From the NCBI GenBank assembly GCA_028583605.1, contig CM053327.1, positions 38,163,626 through 38,227,625 of the forward strand: a stretch of DNA of 64,000 nt, read 5' to 3'. The translations under genes and the position numbers were made by a program. Positions 23,838 through 35,672 of this stretch are shown here, one piece after another (position 1 is the first letter of the stretch; every line of letters begins with the position of its first letter). Under the pieces are notes generated by a model. It did no database searches. It worked only from the letters and a program-made list of their open reading frames with translations, and was not told where the DNA came from. The DNA comes from Dastarcus helophoroides (lineage: Eukaryota > Arthropoda > Insecta > Coleoptera > Bothrideridae).

Positions 23838-26800
23838 ATGTTTATAAAGTCAGTCGAAACAACTTTTCAGTTCATTTCCATAATGAATCTAATACTATCC
23901 CTTCTTACATTCAGCTTATTTCTCAATCAAATCCAATCCGATAGGTTAAAAAAATTCGGTATTAGTCTCACTAACGGTTACAAGATGTTTTACTTGAAGC
24001 AAATGCTGATCGATTTCCAAGATTACCGAATTTTATTACACGTGGACAACGGCTATCAATATTTCGCTAATCTATTTATGATTTATTACTATTCGGACTG
24101 CACGAGCGTACACGACCTAATAATGATATATAATCACGAAAACAGTAAACGACCATTAAACAGGCCCAATGGCAACAAGATATTCAACGTGGTGCTACTC
24201 AGAAACATCACCGCTTTTACCAACTACATGAAAAAACCAAAAAACCTCCTTGGAAGCGACATAGTTCTCTTCAGGATTAAAGACAAACGAATGGTCCCTA
24301 ACAACCCGATATCATGGTATGTACCCTACGTGGAAAGAGCCGGAAGAATCATCCTGTTAAACAGCCTACCAAACACCATATATACGTACAAAGTCTGCTA
24401 TTACTGCGGCATATACAACAAGGTACCCACCTGGGTCCACACAATTACCGACTTCGTCAAAAATATTTCGTTCCTGGACCTGCGACCGTCGAAATTTTTG
24501 AATTTCTACGGCCAACAACTGCTAGTTTCCTACGTCGATTACTTCCCTTACGTCTATTGCAAAGAAAAGCGAAAGGTCAGAATCAACGAGAGACGATTCA
24601 TCGGATGCTCGACGGCCTTCGGAGCGGAAAACCGCTTACTCCTCTCTTTAGGTTCCTACATGAATTTCACGCATCGTTTGCTGACGTTTGAAAAGCAAAA
24701 TGGCAGCTACGAAGCTCTGCTAGAGCACCTCAACTTGGGATACTTCGATTTGGCAATCGGAGGCTTGTCTTTGACCGCTGAACGCATCAATAAATTCCCA
24801 CACGTCGGGAATTTGAATTTCGAAAATAACATGTTCCTGTTTAAGTATCGGGTGTCCTTCAAGGATAAATATTTCGCTTTCGTGGAGACTTTTAGCGCCA
24901 AATTGTGGCTGTTGATTTGTCTGAGTCTGATCTCGACAGCTTTGACCTTGCGTTTTCTCAGTTGCAAATTTAGAGTTGACGAGGGGAAGCACTTGAGCTT
25001 TTCCAGGTCTTTTGAGGTGAGTTACTTTCATTCGTTTCGCGAAAACTTAAAGTTTAGGTTGAAGTAATCGGTCATGTTTTAGGTTCTTGTCAAGACAATA
25101 TTGGAACAACCAATTGCTTTAAAATTGATATTCTGTGGGCCAGCGAAAGCTAGATTTTTTATAATATTCCTGTTCTGGTGGTTGGCCATCATTCAACTGG
25201 ATGTGGCCTACAAATCTAAACTATCGTCGTACATAATTCATCCACCAGTAAAGGATATTGAGGATGTTTTCGATCTGATAGACAATGGGTATCTTTTGGT
25301 GGTCGATAAGACCAAAGTTGGTAGTTACAACATGATTTTCATGGATGCCGATGGAAAATTTTCTAACTTAAAAAGGTATTTAAAGAGTGTGTCCAGTTCT
25401 CTTCTCTTCTCTTCTCTTCTCTTCTCTTCTACTTCTCTTCTCTTCTCTTCTCTTCTCTTCTCTTCTCTTCTCTTCTCTTCTCTTCTCTTCTCTTCTCTTC
25501 TCTTCTCTTCTCTTCTCTTCTCTTCTCTTCTCTTCTCTTCTCTTCTCTTCTCTTCTCTTCTCTTCTCTTCTCTTCTCTTCTCTTCTCTTCTCTTCTCTTC
25601 TCTTCTCTTCTCTTCTCTTCTCTTCTCTTCTCTTCTCTTCTCTTCTCTTCTCTTCTCTTCTCTTCTCTTCTCTTCTCTTCTCTTCTCTTCTCTTCTCTTC
25701 TCTTCTCTTCTCTTCTCTTCTCTTTCTCTTCTCTTCTCTTCTCTTCTCTTCTCTTCTCTTCTCTTCTCTTCTCTTCTCTTCTCTTCTCTTCTCTTCTCTT
25801 CTCTTCTCTTCTCTTCTCCTCCCATCTCTTCCTACTCTTTCTATCTCTTCTCTTCCCATCTCTTCTCTTCTCATATCTTCTCTTTCCATCTCTTCTCTTC
25901 CCATCTCTTCTCCTCCCATCTCTTTCCTACTCTTTCTATCTCTTCTCTTCCCATCTCTTCTCTTCTCATATCTCTTTTCCTCTACTCTTTCCTATCTCTT
26001 CTCTTTCCCATCTCTTCTCTTCTCATATCTTCTCTTCCCCATCTCTTCTCTTCCCATCTTTTCTTTTCTCTTCTCTTCTCTTTTCTTTTCTTTTCTTCTC
26101 TTCTCTTCCCTTTCCATCTCTTCTTTTCCCATCTCTTCTCTTCTCTCCTCTTCTCTTCATTTCTCTTCTCTTCTCTTCTCTTCTCTTCTCTTCTCTTCTC
26201 TTCTCTTCTCTTCTCTTCTCTTCTCTTCTCTTCTCTTCTCTTCTCTTCTCTTCTCTTCTCTTCTCTTCTCTTCTCTCCTCTCCTCTCTCTCTCTCCTCTC
26301 CTCTCCTCTCCTCTCCCTCTCCTCTCCTCCTCTCCTCTCCTCTCCTCTCCTCTCCTCTCCCTCTCCTCTCCCTCTCCTCTCCTCTCCTCTCCTCTCCTCT
26401 CCTCTCCTCTCCTCTCCTCTCCTCTCCTCTCCTCTCCTCTCCTCTCCTCTCCTCTCCTCTCCTCTCCTCTCCTCTCCTCTCCTCTCCTCTCCTCTCCTCT
26501 CCTCTCCTCTCCTCTCCTCTCCTCTCCTCTCCTCTCCTCTCCTCTCCTCTCCTCTCCTCTCCTCTCCTCTCCTCTCCTCTCCTCTCCTCTCCTCTCCTCT
26601 CCTCTCCTCTCCTCTCCTCTCCTCTCCTCTCCTCTCCTCTCCTTTCCTCACCTGTCCTCTCCTCTCCTCTCCTTTCCCCTTTTCTCTTCTCTTTTCTCCT
26701 CTCCTCTCCTCTCCTCTTCTTTCCTCTCCTCTCCTCTCCTCACCTCTCCGCTCCTCTCCTCTCCCCTCTCCCCTCCTCTTCTCTTCTCTTCTCCTCTCTT

Positions 26801-27334
26801 CTCTTTCCCATTATTTGACTCTTGTTTCAGGTATTTTATAGAGAAGAGCAGTCTGTGCGACGCCATGAATTTCGCCTCTGACAATAAAGCGGCGGTTTTC
26901 GGCGAATTCTCCATGTTGTATTACCATTCTCAAATTGTTTGCGGATTCAACGTGGAAACGTTCAAAATTGTGGACGTCCCGCTGTCCAAATCTGCGCACG
27001 GATGGCTATTCAAAATCGGTATACCGTTCGCCGAAGCTATAAACAGATTCGCCTCGAAAATTATCGGAGGTGAGACTGAAGGATGTTAGGTGTTGCTTGT
27101 GTTAAGTGTTTGATTTTAGCCGGTATTTTCGATTTGTGGAAGCAAGAGACGATATACAGAAGAAAATTGTTCTGGGTGTCGCATAGAGGGTTGGAAAATA
27201 AGAAGAATACCATTGATATTAGATCTTACTACTCCCAATTCCTTTTGTACTCGATTGGAATTTCGCTTGCCACCATTGTGTTTCTAATTGAATTAATTCT
27301 CAATTTTTATGTAAAAAATAAATATAGATTTTGA
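23838..27334 (+). CDS. divergent ionotropic receptor, four exons, intact
   Basis: Exons read as 23838-25016, 25083-25375, 26831-27069 and 27120-27334. All introns have GT..AG ends and the phases agree (0, 2, 1), giving 641 residues from ATG 23838. ATG 23883 would start directly at a signal peptide (MNLILSLLTFSLFLNQIQS) and may be the true start. Order: amino-terminal domain (NVVLLRNITAFTNYM, GRIILLNSLPN), lobe S1 (LLVSYVDYFPYVYC, SYEALLEHLNLGYFDLAIGG, SLTAERIN with the S1 arginine), TM1 (KLWLLICLSLISTALTLRFL), pore, TM2 (FFIIFLFWWLAIIQLDVAYK), lobe S2 across the intron (FIEKSSLCDAM, AAVFGEFSMLYYHSQ), and TM3 (FLLYSIGISLATIVFLIELI). The second intron (1455 bp) is almost all CT-rich microsatellite. 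It has no close paralogue here. Confidence 0.88.
25401..26815 (+). repeat. (TTCTC)n to (CTCTC)n microsatellite filling a receptor intron
   Basis: Pure TTCTC pentamers run from about 25401 to 25820, followed by degenerate CCATCTCTTC/CTACTCTTTC blocks to about 26160 and a second TTCTC run to about 26275. Then (CTCTC)n differs by a single T-to-C change per unit to about 26640, with a degenerate end to 26815. The sense strand is all pyrimidine and runs almost into the 3' splice site (TTGTTTCAG at 26822-26830). Long open frames across it encode only Leu/Phe/Ser and are artefacts of the 5-base period. Confidence 0.95.
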
Positions 27335-28257
27335 TTTCTCCAGGTATTTGCCTGTAAAAATTATCACTTTTAGTAAAAACGATTCTAGTCACGGCTGGAA
27401 AATAATTACAAAACGAATTAATTTTGCACTAAAAATACAATAATTCGCGCTTACGAAAATAGAGAGCTTTTGTATTCAACAAACGAGTTAACTGTTCAAT
27501 TCAATAAGAATAACCTAAATCCACAAAAAAATTTATGATTAAAAGAATTCACTCTTAAAAGTGACGAGTGTATTCCACAAATACATTGATCGTGTTGCTG
27601 CCAAAGGGGCTGTCACAATAATAAGACTTTACAACTTAAAAGAATTCTCATTTATCGAAAATGAGCAAAACTTGCCAATTTACCAAATAATTTAACTGTT
27701 TGATCTCAAAAAAGATGTTGACTTGCATAATTAAAAAAAATCTTGAGTGGTGGCGCAAACAGGTGCATTCAACACATCGGATGTGACACTCGTTTATCGA
27801 TATTGACGAGAACCTGTGCCTTCAACAAATGCGCTAACTGTTAGATTCCAAAAGAAATATTGCTTTCCCCAATGAAAAGAATTTACCTCGAAATGGGACG
27901 AGAACCTGTGCATTCAATAGATAAGATGGCTAGCGGTTATTATTTATTTCTCTAGATCAAATCATGACATTCAAACGACGCTACAACGTGAATTACCCCG
28001 AAAAGGGTTACTTAAGCGCCCAACAGTACGTTTGTATTTGTATACAGAAGTAGAAACACGAAATATAAAAACGCTAATTTTGTGTTAGCACTCGAACAGT
28101 TTGACCCATCAGTCTGTCAGAATAATTTTAATGTAAATTGTAACATTGTTTGACAATCTCCAATTTGTGTCTAAAATTTCCATAAGCAAACACTCCAGTG
28201 CATATAAAAACAAATTGGAATTTAACAACGATGACAAATAGAGGTTTTTCAGATTAA
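27335..28257. other. intergenic with a degenerate repeat
   Basis: Between two receptors. The phrase ACGAGAACCTGTGC.TTCAA recurs at about 27807 and 27898, with looser echoes around 27480 and 27770, suggesting a worn ~90-130-bp repeat. No gene is seen. Confidence 0.45.
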
Positions 28258-30079
28258 ATGCCCCTGAAACAAAAACTGAATCGTACAACTTCAAGCCGCA
28301 ATTTATCGAGATTGATAATGAAACTAATCTTGATGTACATGATGTGTTTTGCGTGGTCAATGTCCGAAATTCCACTTGGGCGTCGCAACGAATCAAATAT
28401 TTGCATTGCAGAAGTAATTAAAGTTATTTTAGAGAAATTCGATCTAGTTGAATTTTTGCAATTCGCTGATGACTCAGGATGACATTATTAGGAGTATCAG
28501 AGGCATTTTTGCCACTTTAATCCTTGACAACCTAAACGACATACCAAACAATTTGGACTTGATATACCACAGAAAACCATCAATTATCCTACAGCTCAAT
28601 AACCTGACCGATTTGTATTTTATGACTCGAGTTATTGGGGAACATTTAGGAAGATACCGCAACCCTTACGTCTTGATTCTGAATAAGTTTTCAGGAGTGA
28701 CAGATGAGAAAATAATAAAAGAAATGGAACAAATTAACGTTTTTGAATTCGTTCTTATCGCAGAAGCCATGGGTAAAATAAGCTTAAAATGTTTTCTTAA
28801 CAACGAAAATTTGACCAACTTTATTGCCCCCATTGGCTGTCCCCAGGTATCCTTAGAAATAGTATCAAAAAACAAAGTGGCCGAAATTAGAGCCGAAAGT
28901 GTTCCGCTCGTCCCCAATGCGTTCAACACGATTGATTTATCTTCGAAACGAATCGGTTACGAGACCGAATTATTTAAAGCAATAATTGCGAAACTAGCAT
29001 TGAAAGCGAATTACACAACAGGGGTAAGGCTCGATTGGGGAAGAATTTTCGACAATGGCACCAGCACTGGTGTAGTTGGCCGAGCGAAAACTAACCAAGT
29101 TGACCTAATCTTCGGCGGCATTGGTCTCTCTTACGAAAGATTCAAGCATTTGGACACCACGTACCCCCACGACATAGACACGTTTACTTTTTGCGTTCCA
29201 AAAGCAAAACTCAAACGAGTGTATGCCACTTCACATTTTATCCTAACAGTCATAGCCATCTTAATAATTTTATTCACAATTCTAATCAAAGCGATAGAAA
29301 GAGCAGTTTCGCCATTGGACGCATTTTTCCAATTTTTCTCTTTGATGTTAAGCATCGCCAGCGCGTTACCCAAAGCATCAACCCTTCGTCTAATCTTTAT
29401 CACTTGGATAATCTTCTGGATGGAAGTCAAGGTGGTGCACGATTCGAATCTCTACAGCTTCCTAGTGAACCCGTCCCGCTGGCACCAAATCAGCACCCTC
29501 GATGACATAATCTCCTTCAACGCCAAAGTCCACTGCTCCAAATCCTATCATCAATTTTTCGGCAAGCACGTTCTATCGAAAACGTTGAAAACGATCTCCG
29601 AACGGTGCAGCACCTGCGGGAATTTTACCGCTTGCATCTACGACGTTGCCTACGGCAACACATCGGTGATATTCACCACGAAAAAATTCGGGGATTACAT
29701 GGCGGCGAGATTGTGCGACGATTGGCAAACTTCGCTCATCTTCTGCTTCAGAAACCGCCTGGTGATGTTTCCGATTGTATTTGCTATGAGGAAGAACTTT
29801 CCACTGAGGTCGAGCATCGATGGGGTGGTTAAAAGACTGGTGGAAAGCGGATTGGTGTTTAAATGGAAGAAGGAGGCGACTTGGGACGGCGCCAGATGCG
29901 GCATACATTCCGCACGGGGGAACACTCTGGGATACGTAACACTGAAGACGAGTTATTTCAAACTACCCGCTGTCACGTACATTTGCGGCATCTGCGTCTC
30001 TATCGCTGTGTTTTTTTGGGAAATGGTCATTTCTAATGTGATTTCAAAATATAATTTCAGAAATAAAACTAGAGCTTAA
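28258..30079 (+). CDS. divergent ionotropic receptor (set A), one frameshift
   Basis: Single-exon IR. ATG 28258 opens the frame; the inner ATG 28318 starts a signal peptide (MKLILMYMMCFAWSMS). A single-base change of frame is needed at about 28476-28483 (VEFLQFADDS / DDIIRSIRG), where the paralogue at 30754 reads VIEFFQFDNDPDHIL. The rest is open to TAA 30079: amino-terminal domain, S1 (LDWGRIFDNGTSTG, VDLIFGGIG, LSYERFK with the S1 arginine, YPHDIDTFTFCVPKAKLKRV), TM1 (FILTVIAILIILFTILIK), pore, TM2 (RLIFITWIIFWMEVKVVHDS), S2 (CSTCGNFTACIYDVAYGNTS), RKNFPLR, VESGLVFKWKKE, and TM3. It is convergent with its near paralogue at 30754-32547, with 674 bp between the stops. One indel in an otherwise clean gene suggests an assembly error. 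Confidence 0.9.
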
Positions 30080-30753
30080 CTTCCCATAATAATTTAAATG
30101 AAAAATTGTGCATTAGATTTAATTTTTATTTAATACAAACTTGTTTTGTCATTGATACATACTGTTAATTAAAAGTATATTATTCGTATGGATATAATTG
30201 TAATTTGTTTTGGAATATCAAAATCGCTAACATTAAAAATATCAAACCAAAACTTTAATAGCAGTCCTTTATTGTTTATATTGCCAGAGAAGGTTGGGGT
30301 TTGTCGAACTCACTAGGAAGTTGTGATTGGTAGCATCATACTGGTGAATACTCGACGGTTGTTCTCCCATTTTGGCTACACGTGAGAGGTGCAGCGGCGG
30401 AATATTACCAACTATTCACGAGCAGTCTCTCATCTTCAAAATAATCTCGAGAGTTTGCAGGTATCCCGAGTTCCTTTTTGAAACTGGAAACTCATTTCAA
30501 TGAATACACCGGTCTAACAGCGCCACCTCGACAGCTCGATAAAACTCAACTACCCAATATATTAGCAAGAGACTCGACAGTAACTTTAGTCGCATGACGA
30601 ATATTAGCTAGATAGTTGGTGTATTGGTTTAGCTTTTCGTTTTTCTATTCTTTGATTTTTCAAATTTTAAGTTTGGTTCTGGCTTTGATATTGATTTAAA
30701 GTAATACAAATACCTCAAGTTGTTAGTTTATTCTTCGAATTCTTCGAAGAATA
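30080..30753. other. intergenic between convergent receptors
   Basis: Holds the 3' flanks of both genes. No gene, tandem repeat or clear element is seen. Confidence 0.5.
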
Positions 30754-32547
30754 TCAGTGAACAATTATTTCCCAAAGAAACATTAACATAGAAATACAGG
30801 TGCCGAATATAAAAGTCATAAAAGGAACCAAGAAATAATTCGTCCTCAAAGATTTATACCCGAGTGCGTTCTCGTTGGCTGAATTAGGATCACATTTTGC
30901 GCTAGTCCACGTAGTTTCCTTCTTCCATTTATTAACGAACCCGCCTTCTACGAGTCTACCAATTACTTTATCAAACTTGCTCTTCAGAGGAAAATTATTT
31001 CTCATTACGAAGGTTAGTGGGAACATCACCATACCGTCATTGAAGCAAAACAAACGGGAAATTTGCCGATCGTCGCACAATCTTGACGCCATGTAATCCC
31101 CAAATCCCCTAGTTGTGAATATCACGGAGGTTTCCCCGTAGGCAACATTCCGAATGCACTTGGGGAAATTCAAGCAAGCAGAGCATCGCTTGGTAATATC
31201 TCTGATGATCTTAGTCTTGTCCGAGCCAAGAAATTGATGAAATGAGACAGAACAGTGCACCTTCATATCGTACGCGACTACGTCTTCGAGCATACCCACT
31301 TGGTAATAACGGGGCGGGTTTACTAGAAAGCTGTAGAGTTTGGAATCGTGAACCACCTTAATTTCAATCCAGAACAGCATCCACGTAAGAAAAATTAAAC
31401 GAAGAGCGGGCTTTTTGGGTATCACGGAAGATGCACCTAATGCAAGAGTGAATAATCTGCACAATACATCCGATGACGCCACAGTTACCCCTCCAATCGC
31501 TTTAATCAAAATCGTAAATAAAACCGATAGGATGACGATGCTTAAAATGATTAAATGTGAAATGGAGTACACTCGTTTAAGTTTTGCTTTTGGGGCGCAA
31601 AAAGTGAAAGTGTCTATGTCATGGGGGTAAGTTGTCGGCAAATTTTTGAATCTTTCGTAAGAGAGACCAACACCCCCGAACATTACGTCAATTTGATTGG
31701 ATCTTACCAGTTCGATTACACCAGTGGCGGTACCGTTGTCAAAAATTCTGCCCCAATCGTACTTTTTCCCGATTGTATAAGCGATCTCCAACCTTAACTT
31801 CCCCGCGACTGCTTTCAGCAATTCGGTTTCGAAACCCAAACCTTTCGAAGATAAATCGGTTGTGTTAAATACACTGGGAATTATCGGAATGCCTTCAGCT
31901 CTGATTCGTGTAGTTTGGGTTTTTAATGCGTTCATTATTTTGAACTTGATTTTAGAACAACTGCCGATTGGAGGTTCTTTAGTGAACTGGGTTTGGAATT
32001 GTAATTCATCTGTGGAGACCGCAAGAAGAGCGAATTCAAAGATGTTATTTCGCCTCATTAGGCAAATGATTTCTTCATCAGTTACATTGGAAATTCTCTT
32101 CAGAATCAACACTTGCGGGTTTTGATATTTTATAGGATTATCTCGAATAGTATTGATCATAAAATGCAAATCTGATATATTTCTGAACTGAAGCATAATA
32201 GACGATTTGCTGTGGTGCATCGACTTCAAGTTCTGTAATGTGTTCGCGCTACTAATAAGTAAGCAGGTGTAACCATCTTTTGTCGCACTAAGGATGTGAT
32301 CAGGATCATTGTCAAATTGAAAAAATTCGATTACTTGGATTTTACCGAGAAATATCTTGGCCACCTCTGCAATACAACCCCTAAAATCGTTTAAGTTTTC
32401 AAATTTATTTATCTCTATTGAACATTTGAAACCCAAAATATAAAACAAAGTCAAGTTCAGTATTAATCTCTGAAGCATTACAACGCTTTCTTTTTGTTGG
32501 TCCAAACTAACGTTTCTTCTTAATAAATTTGCCTTCCTCATCACCAT
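30754..32547 (-). CDS. divergent ionotropic receptor (set A), intact
   Basis: 597 residues in one exon from ATG 32547; M24 (32478) may be the true start because the signal peptide (LILNLTLFYILGFKCS) lies at 27-43. Layout by residue: amino-terminal domain about 45-205; lobe S1 about 213-320 with DWGRIFDNGTATG (264-276), DVMFGGVG (287-294), SYER (296-299, the arginine matching the iGluR S1 arginine) and TTYPHDIDTFTFC; TM1 329-349; pore about 355-375; TM2 380-397 (RLIFLTWMLFWIEIKVVH); lobe S2 about 405-545 with CSACLNFPKC (455-464); TM3 572-594. Being intact, it is the reference for set A. IRs of this type have an extended amino-terminal domain and usually need co-receptors such as Ir25a; ligand unknown. 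Confidence 0.93.
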   Translation of the reverse strand: MVMRKANLLRRNVSLDQQKESVVMLQRLILNLTLFYILGFKCSIEINKFENLNDFRGCIAEVAKIFLGKIQVIEFFQFDNDPDHILSATKDGYTCLLISSANTLQNLKSMHHSKSSIMLQFRNISDLHFMINTIRDNPIKYQNPQVLILKRISNVTDEEIICLMRRNNIFEFALLAVSTDELQFQTQFTKEPPIGSCSKIKFKIMNALKTQTTRIRAEGIPIIPSVFNTTDLSSKGLGFETELLKAVAGKLRLEIAYTIGKKYDWGRIFDNGTATGVIELVRSNQIDVMFGGVGLSYERFKNLPTTYPHDIDTFTFCAPKAKLKRVYSISHLIILSIVILSVLFTILIKAIGGVTVASSDVLCRLFTLALGASSVIPKKPALRLIFLTWMLFWIEIKVVHDSKLYSFLVNPPRYYQVGMLEDVVAYDMKVHCSVSFHQFLGSDKTKIIRDITKRCSACLNFPKCIRNVAYGETSVIFTTRGFGDYMASRLCDDRQISRLFCFNDGMVMFPLTFVMRNNFPLKSKFDKVIGRLVEGGFVNKWKKETTWTSAKCDPNSANENALGYKSLRTNYFLVPFMTFIFGTCISMLMFLWEIIVH

Positions 32548-32869
32548 TAAAATGAAATTTACTTTCTTATGTTAATGTAATTGTATGTTGAGGTGCGTAA
32601 TAAAGCAATTTACGGGCATAGCTCCAATTTGTGTGAGCACTTCAATTTAAGAACATATTCCCAATTCGGGTTTTATTGTAATACCCTATAATCCCAAATT
32701 ATATCGCTTTTGGTACTCATTTATGCATCACAGACAATGCTAGTAATAATACTTACCATAAGAAAGAAATTTTTATAAGAAAATTTATCTGAAAATTTTT
32801 GTACCAAGCGTATGTTCATCATTTTGGTGGAAGGCACTGGTCCTTGGTTATCTTCAAAAACTGAATTAC
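32548..32869. other. 5' flank of receptor
   Basis: AT-rich upstream region. No gene is seen. Confidence 0.4.
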
Positions 32870-33022
32870 AAATCTTGTCCCCTAAAACCAAGAAAGATTA
32901 AAAAACACAACAAATCAGCATCTCTCTGAAGATGATAGCTTGACTGTCGAAACGCGTTAGAGCAACCTTTGTTGTGTTTTTTATTCTTTCTTGGTTTCAG
33001 GGAACAAGATTTGTATTTCAAG
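32870..33022. mobile_element. foldback MITE, complete copy
   Basis: Arms of about 50 bp are inverted: AATTACAAATCTTGTCCCCT at the left and AGGGAACAAGATTTGTATTT at the right, each leading into CCAAGAAAGAT..AAAAAACACAACAAA or its complement. The centre contains GAAGATGATAGCTTGACTGT and CGAAACGCGTTAGAGCAACC. Partial copies lie at 12117 and 55360; the flank GGTCCTTGGTTATCTTCAAA is also shared with the copy at 55345. Confidence 0.7.
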
Positions 33023-33189
33023 TATGTTCATCAACCAGTGACCCAGAAGTAAGTTTTCTTTATTGGCCATTTTCCTTTTTTGTCCATTTCGTTCTGAAAA
33101 TCAACTATTTTACGTCACTACAATTTCTCAGCACATCGTTATAAAGAGCATTCTAAGTTATCCCTAGTGTTCGATCAAAAATCCTAATT
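33023..33189. other. unique spacer
   Basis: No feature recognised. Confidence 0.35.
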
Positions 33190-34380
33190 TAAAGCAACAT
33201 GCAAATTCCGTTTCACATTCAAAATTCGAAATTCAAAATTCCAAATTTAAATCCGAAATTTCATATTCAAATTCCAACTTCGAAATTCAAAATTCGAGAT
33301 TCAATAAGATTAAAGATTCGAGAGTCGAGATTTAAGATTCGAGATTCATTTTTCAATTTTCAAGATTCAAGATTCAAGATTCAAGATTCAAGATTCAAGA
33401 TTCAAGATTCAAGATTCAATATCCAAGATCCAAGATTCAAGATTATTAGATTCAAGATTCAAGATTAAATTAAGATTCAAGATTCAAGATTGAAATTCCA
33501 AATTCAAAATTCGAGATTCAATAAGATTCCAGGTTTAAGATTCAAGATCGAAGATTCAAAATTTAATATTTAAACATCAAAATTAAAATTTCAAATTTTA
33601 AACTTCAAAGTTCAAACTTCAAAATTCCGAATTCCTGAATTCAAAATTCAAAATTCAAAATTCAAAATTCAAATTCAAAATTCAAAATTCAAAATTCAAA
33701 ATTCAAAATTCAAAATTCAAAATTCAAAATTCAAAATTCAAAATTCAAAATTCAAAATTCAAAATTCAAAATTCAAAATTCAAAATTCAAAATTCAAATT
33801 CAAAATTCAAAATTCAAAATTCAAAATTCAAAATTCAAAATTCAAATTCAAATTCAAATTCAAAATTCAAAATTCAAAATTCAAAATTCAAAATTCAAAA
33901 TTCAAAATTCAAAATTCAAAATTCAAAATTCAAATTCAAAATTCAAAATTCAAAATTCAAAATTCAAAATTCAAAATTCAAAATTCAAAATTCAAAATTC
34001 AAAATTCAAAATTCAAAATTCAAAATTCAAAATTCAAAATTCAAAATTCAAAATTCAAAATTCAAAATTCAAAATTCAAAATTCAAAATTCAAAATTCAA
34101 AATTCAAAATTCAAAATTCAAAATTCAAAATTCAAAATTCAAAATTCAAAATTCAAAATTCAAAATTCAAAATTCAAAATTCAAAATTCAAAATTCAAAA
34201 TTCAAAATTCAAAATTCAAAATTCAAAATTCAAAATTCAAAATTCAAAATTCAAAATTCAAAATTCAAAATTCAAAATTCAAAATTCAAAATTCAAAATT
34301 CAAAATTCAAAATTCAAAATTCAAAATTTCAAATTCAAAATTCAAAATTCAAAATTCAAAATTACAAATTCAAAGTCAAT
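33190..34380. repeat. (ATTCAAA)n / (ATTCAAG)n 7-mer satellite
   Basis: 33190-33640 mixes ATTCAAG, ATTCGAG and TTCAAAA words. From about 33640 to 34370 it is almost pure ATTCAAA, with an occasional 6-base unit (ATTCAA). Confidence 0.92.
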
Positions 34381-34880
34381 CAAGATTCAACGATTCAAAA
34401 TTCCAAATTCAAAATTCGAAGATTCAATAAGATTCCAAGGTTCAAGACTCAAGATCGAAGATTCAAAATTCAATAAGATTCAAAATTCAAATTCAAAATT
34501 CAACATTCAAGATTTAGGATTCAAGATTAAGATCCAATATCCAAGATTTAAGATTCAAGATTCAAGACCAATATCAAGATCCAAGATTAAATTCAAGATT
34601 CAAAATTCCAAATTCAAAATTTGAGATTCAATAAGATTCCAGGTTCAAGATTCAAGATCGAAGATTCAAAATTCAATAAGATTCAAGATTCAAGATTCAA
34701 CATTCAAGATTTAGGATTCAAGATTCAAGACTAAGATCCAATATCCAAGATTTAAGATTCAAGATTCAAGACCCAATATCCAAGATCCAAGATTTAAAAT
34801 TCAACATTCAAAATTCCAAATTCAAAATTTGAGATTCAATAAGATTCCAGGTTCAAGATTCAAGATCGAAGATTCAAAAT
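34381..34880. repeat. mixed ATTCAAG satellite with ~220-bp echo
   Basis: Degenerate 7-mers with landmarks such as GAGATTCAATAAGATTCCAG and CCAATATCCAAGAT that recur two or three times, a longer period of roughly 220 bp built on the 7-mer. Confidence 0.7.
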
Positions 34881-35672
34881 TTAATATTTAAACTTCTAAG
34901 TTCTAAATTCTAAATTCTAAATTCTAATTCTAAATTCTAACTTCTAATTCTACATTTCTAATTCTCAATTCTAATTCTAAATTCTAAATTCTAATTCTAA
35001 ATTCTAAATTCTAAATTCTAAATTCTAAATTCTAAATTCTAAATTCTAAATTCTAAATTCTAAATTCTAAATTCTAAATTCTAAATTCTAAATTCTAAAT
35101 TCTAAATTCTAAATTCTAAATTCTAAATTCTAAATTCTAAATTCTAAATTCCTAAATTCTAAATTCTAATTCTAAATTCTAAATTCTAAATTCTAAATTC
35201 TAAATTCTAAATTCTAAATTCTAATTCTAAATTCTAAATTCTAAATTCTAAATTCTAAATTCTAAATTCTAATTCTAAATTCTAAATTCTAAATTCTAAA
35301 TTCTAAATTCTAAATTCTAAATTCTAAATTCTAAATTCTAAATTCTAAATTCTAAATTCTAAATTCTAAATTCTAAATTCTAAATTCTAAATTCTAAATT
35401 CTAAATTCTAAATTCTAAATTAAATTCTAAATTCTAAATTCTAAATTCTAAATTCTAAATTCTAAATTCTAAATTCTAAATTCTAAATTCTAAATTCTAA
35501 ATTCTAAATTCTAAATTCTAAATTCTAAATTCTAAATTCTAAATTCTAAATTCTAAGATTCTAAAATTCTAAATTCTAAATTCTAATTCTAAATTCTAAA
35601 TTCTAATTCTAAATTCTAAATTCTAAATTCTAAATTCTAAATTCTAAATTCTAAATTCTAAATTCTAAATTC
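34881..35672. repeat. (ATTCTAA)n 7-mer satellite
   Basis: Near-pure ATTCTAA units, one base different from the neighbouring ATTCAAA block (A to T at position 5). The change of word is abrupt at both edges. Confidence 0.95.

Noticed and set aside
25101..27089. Long plus-strand frame rich in Leu, Phe and Ser, and matching Arg/Glu frames on the minus strand
   Set aside because: Produced by the 5-base CT repeat, which has no stops in any frame. The real exon ends at 25375 and the next starts at 26831.
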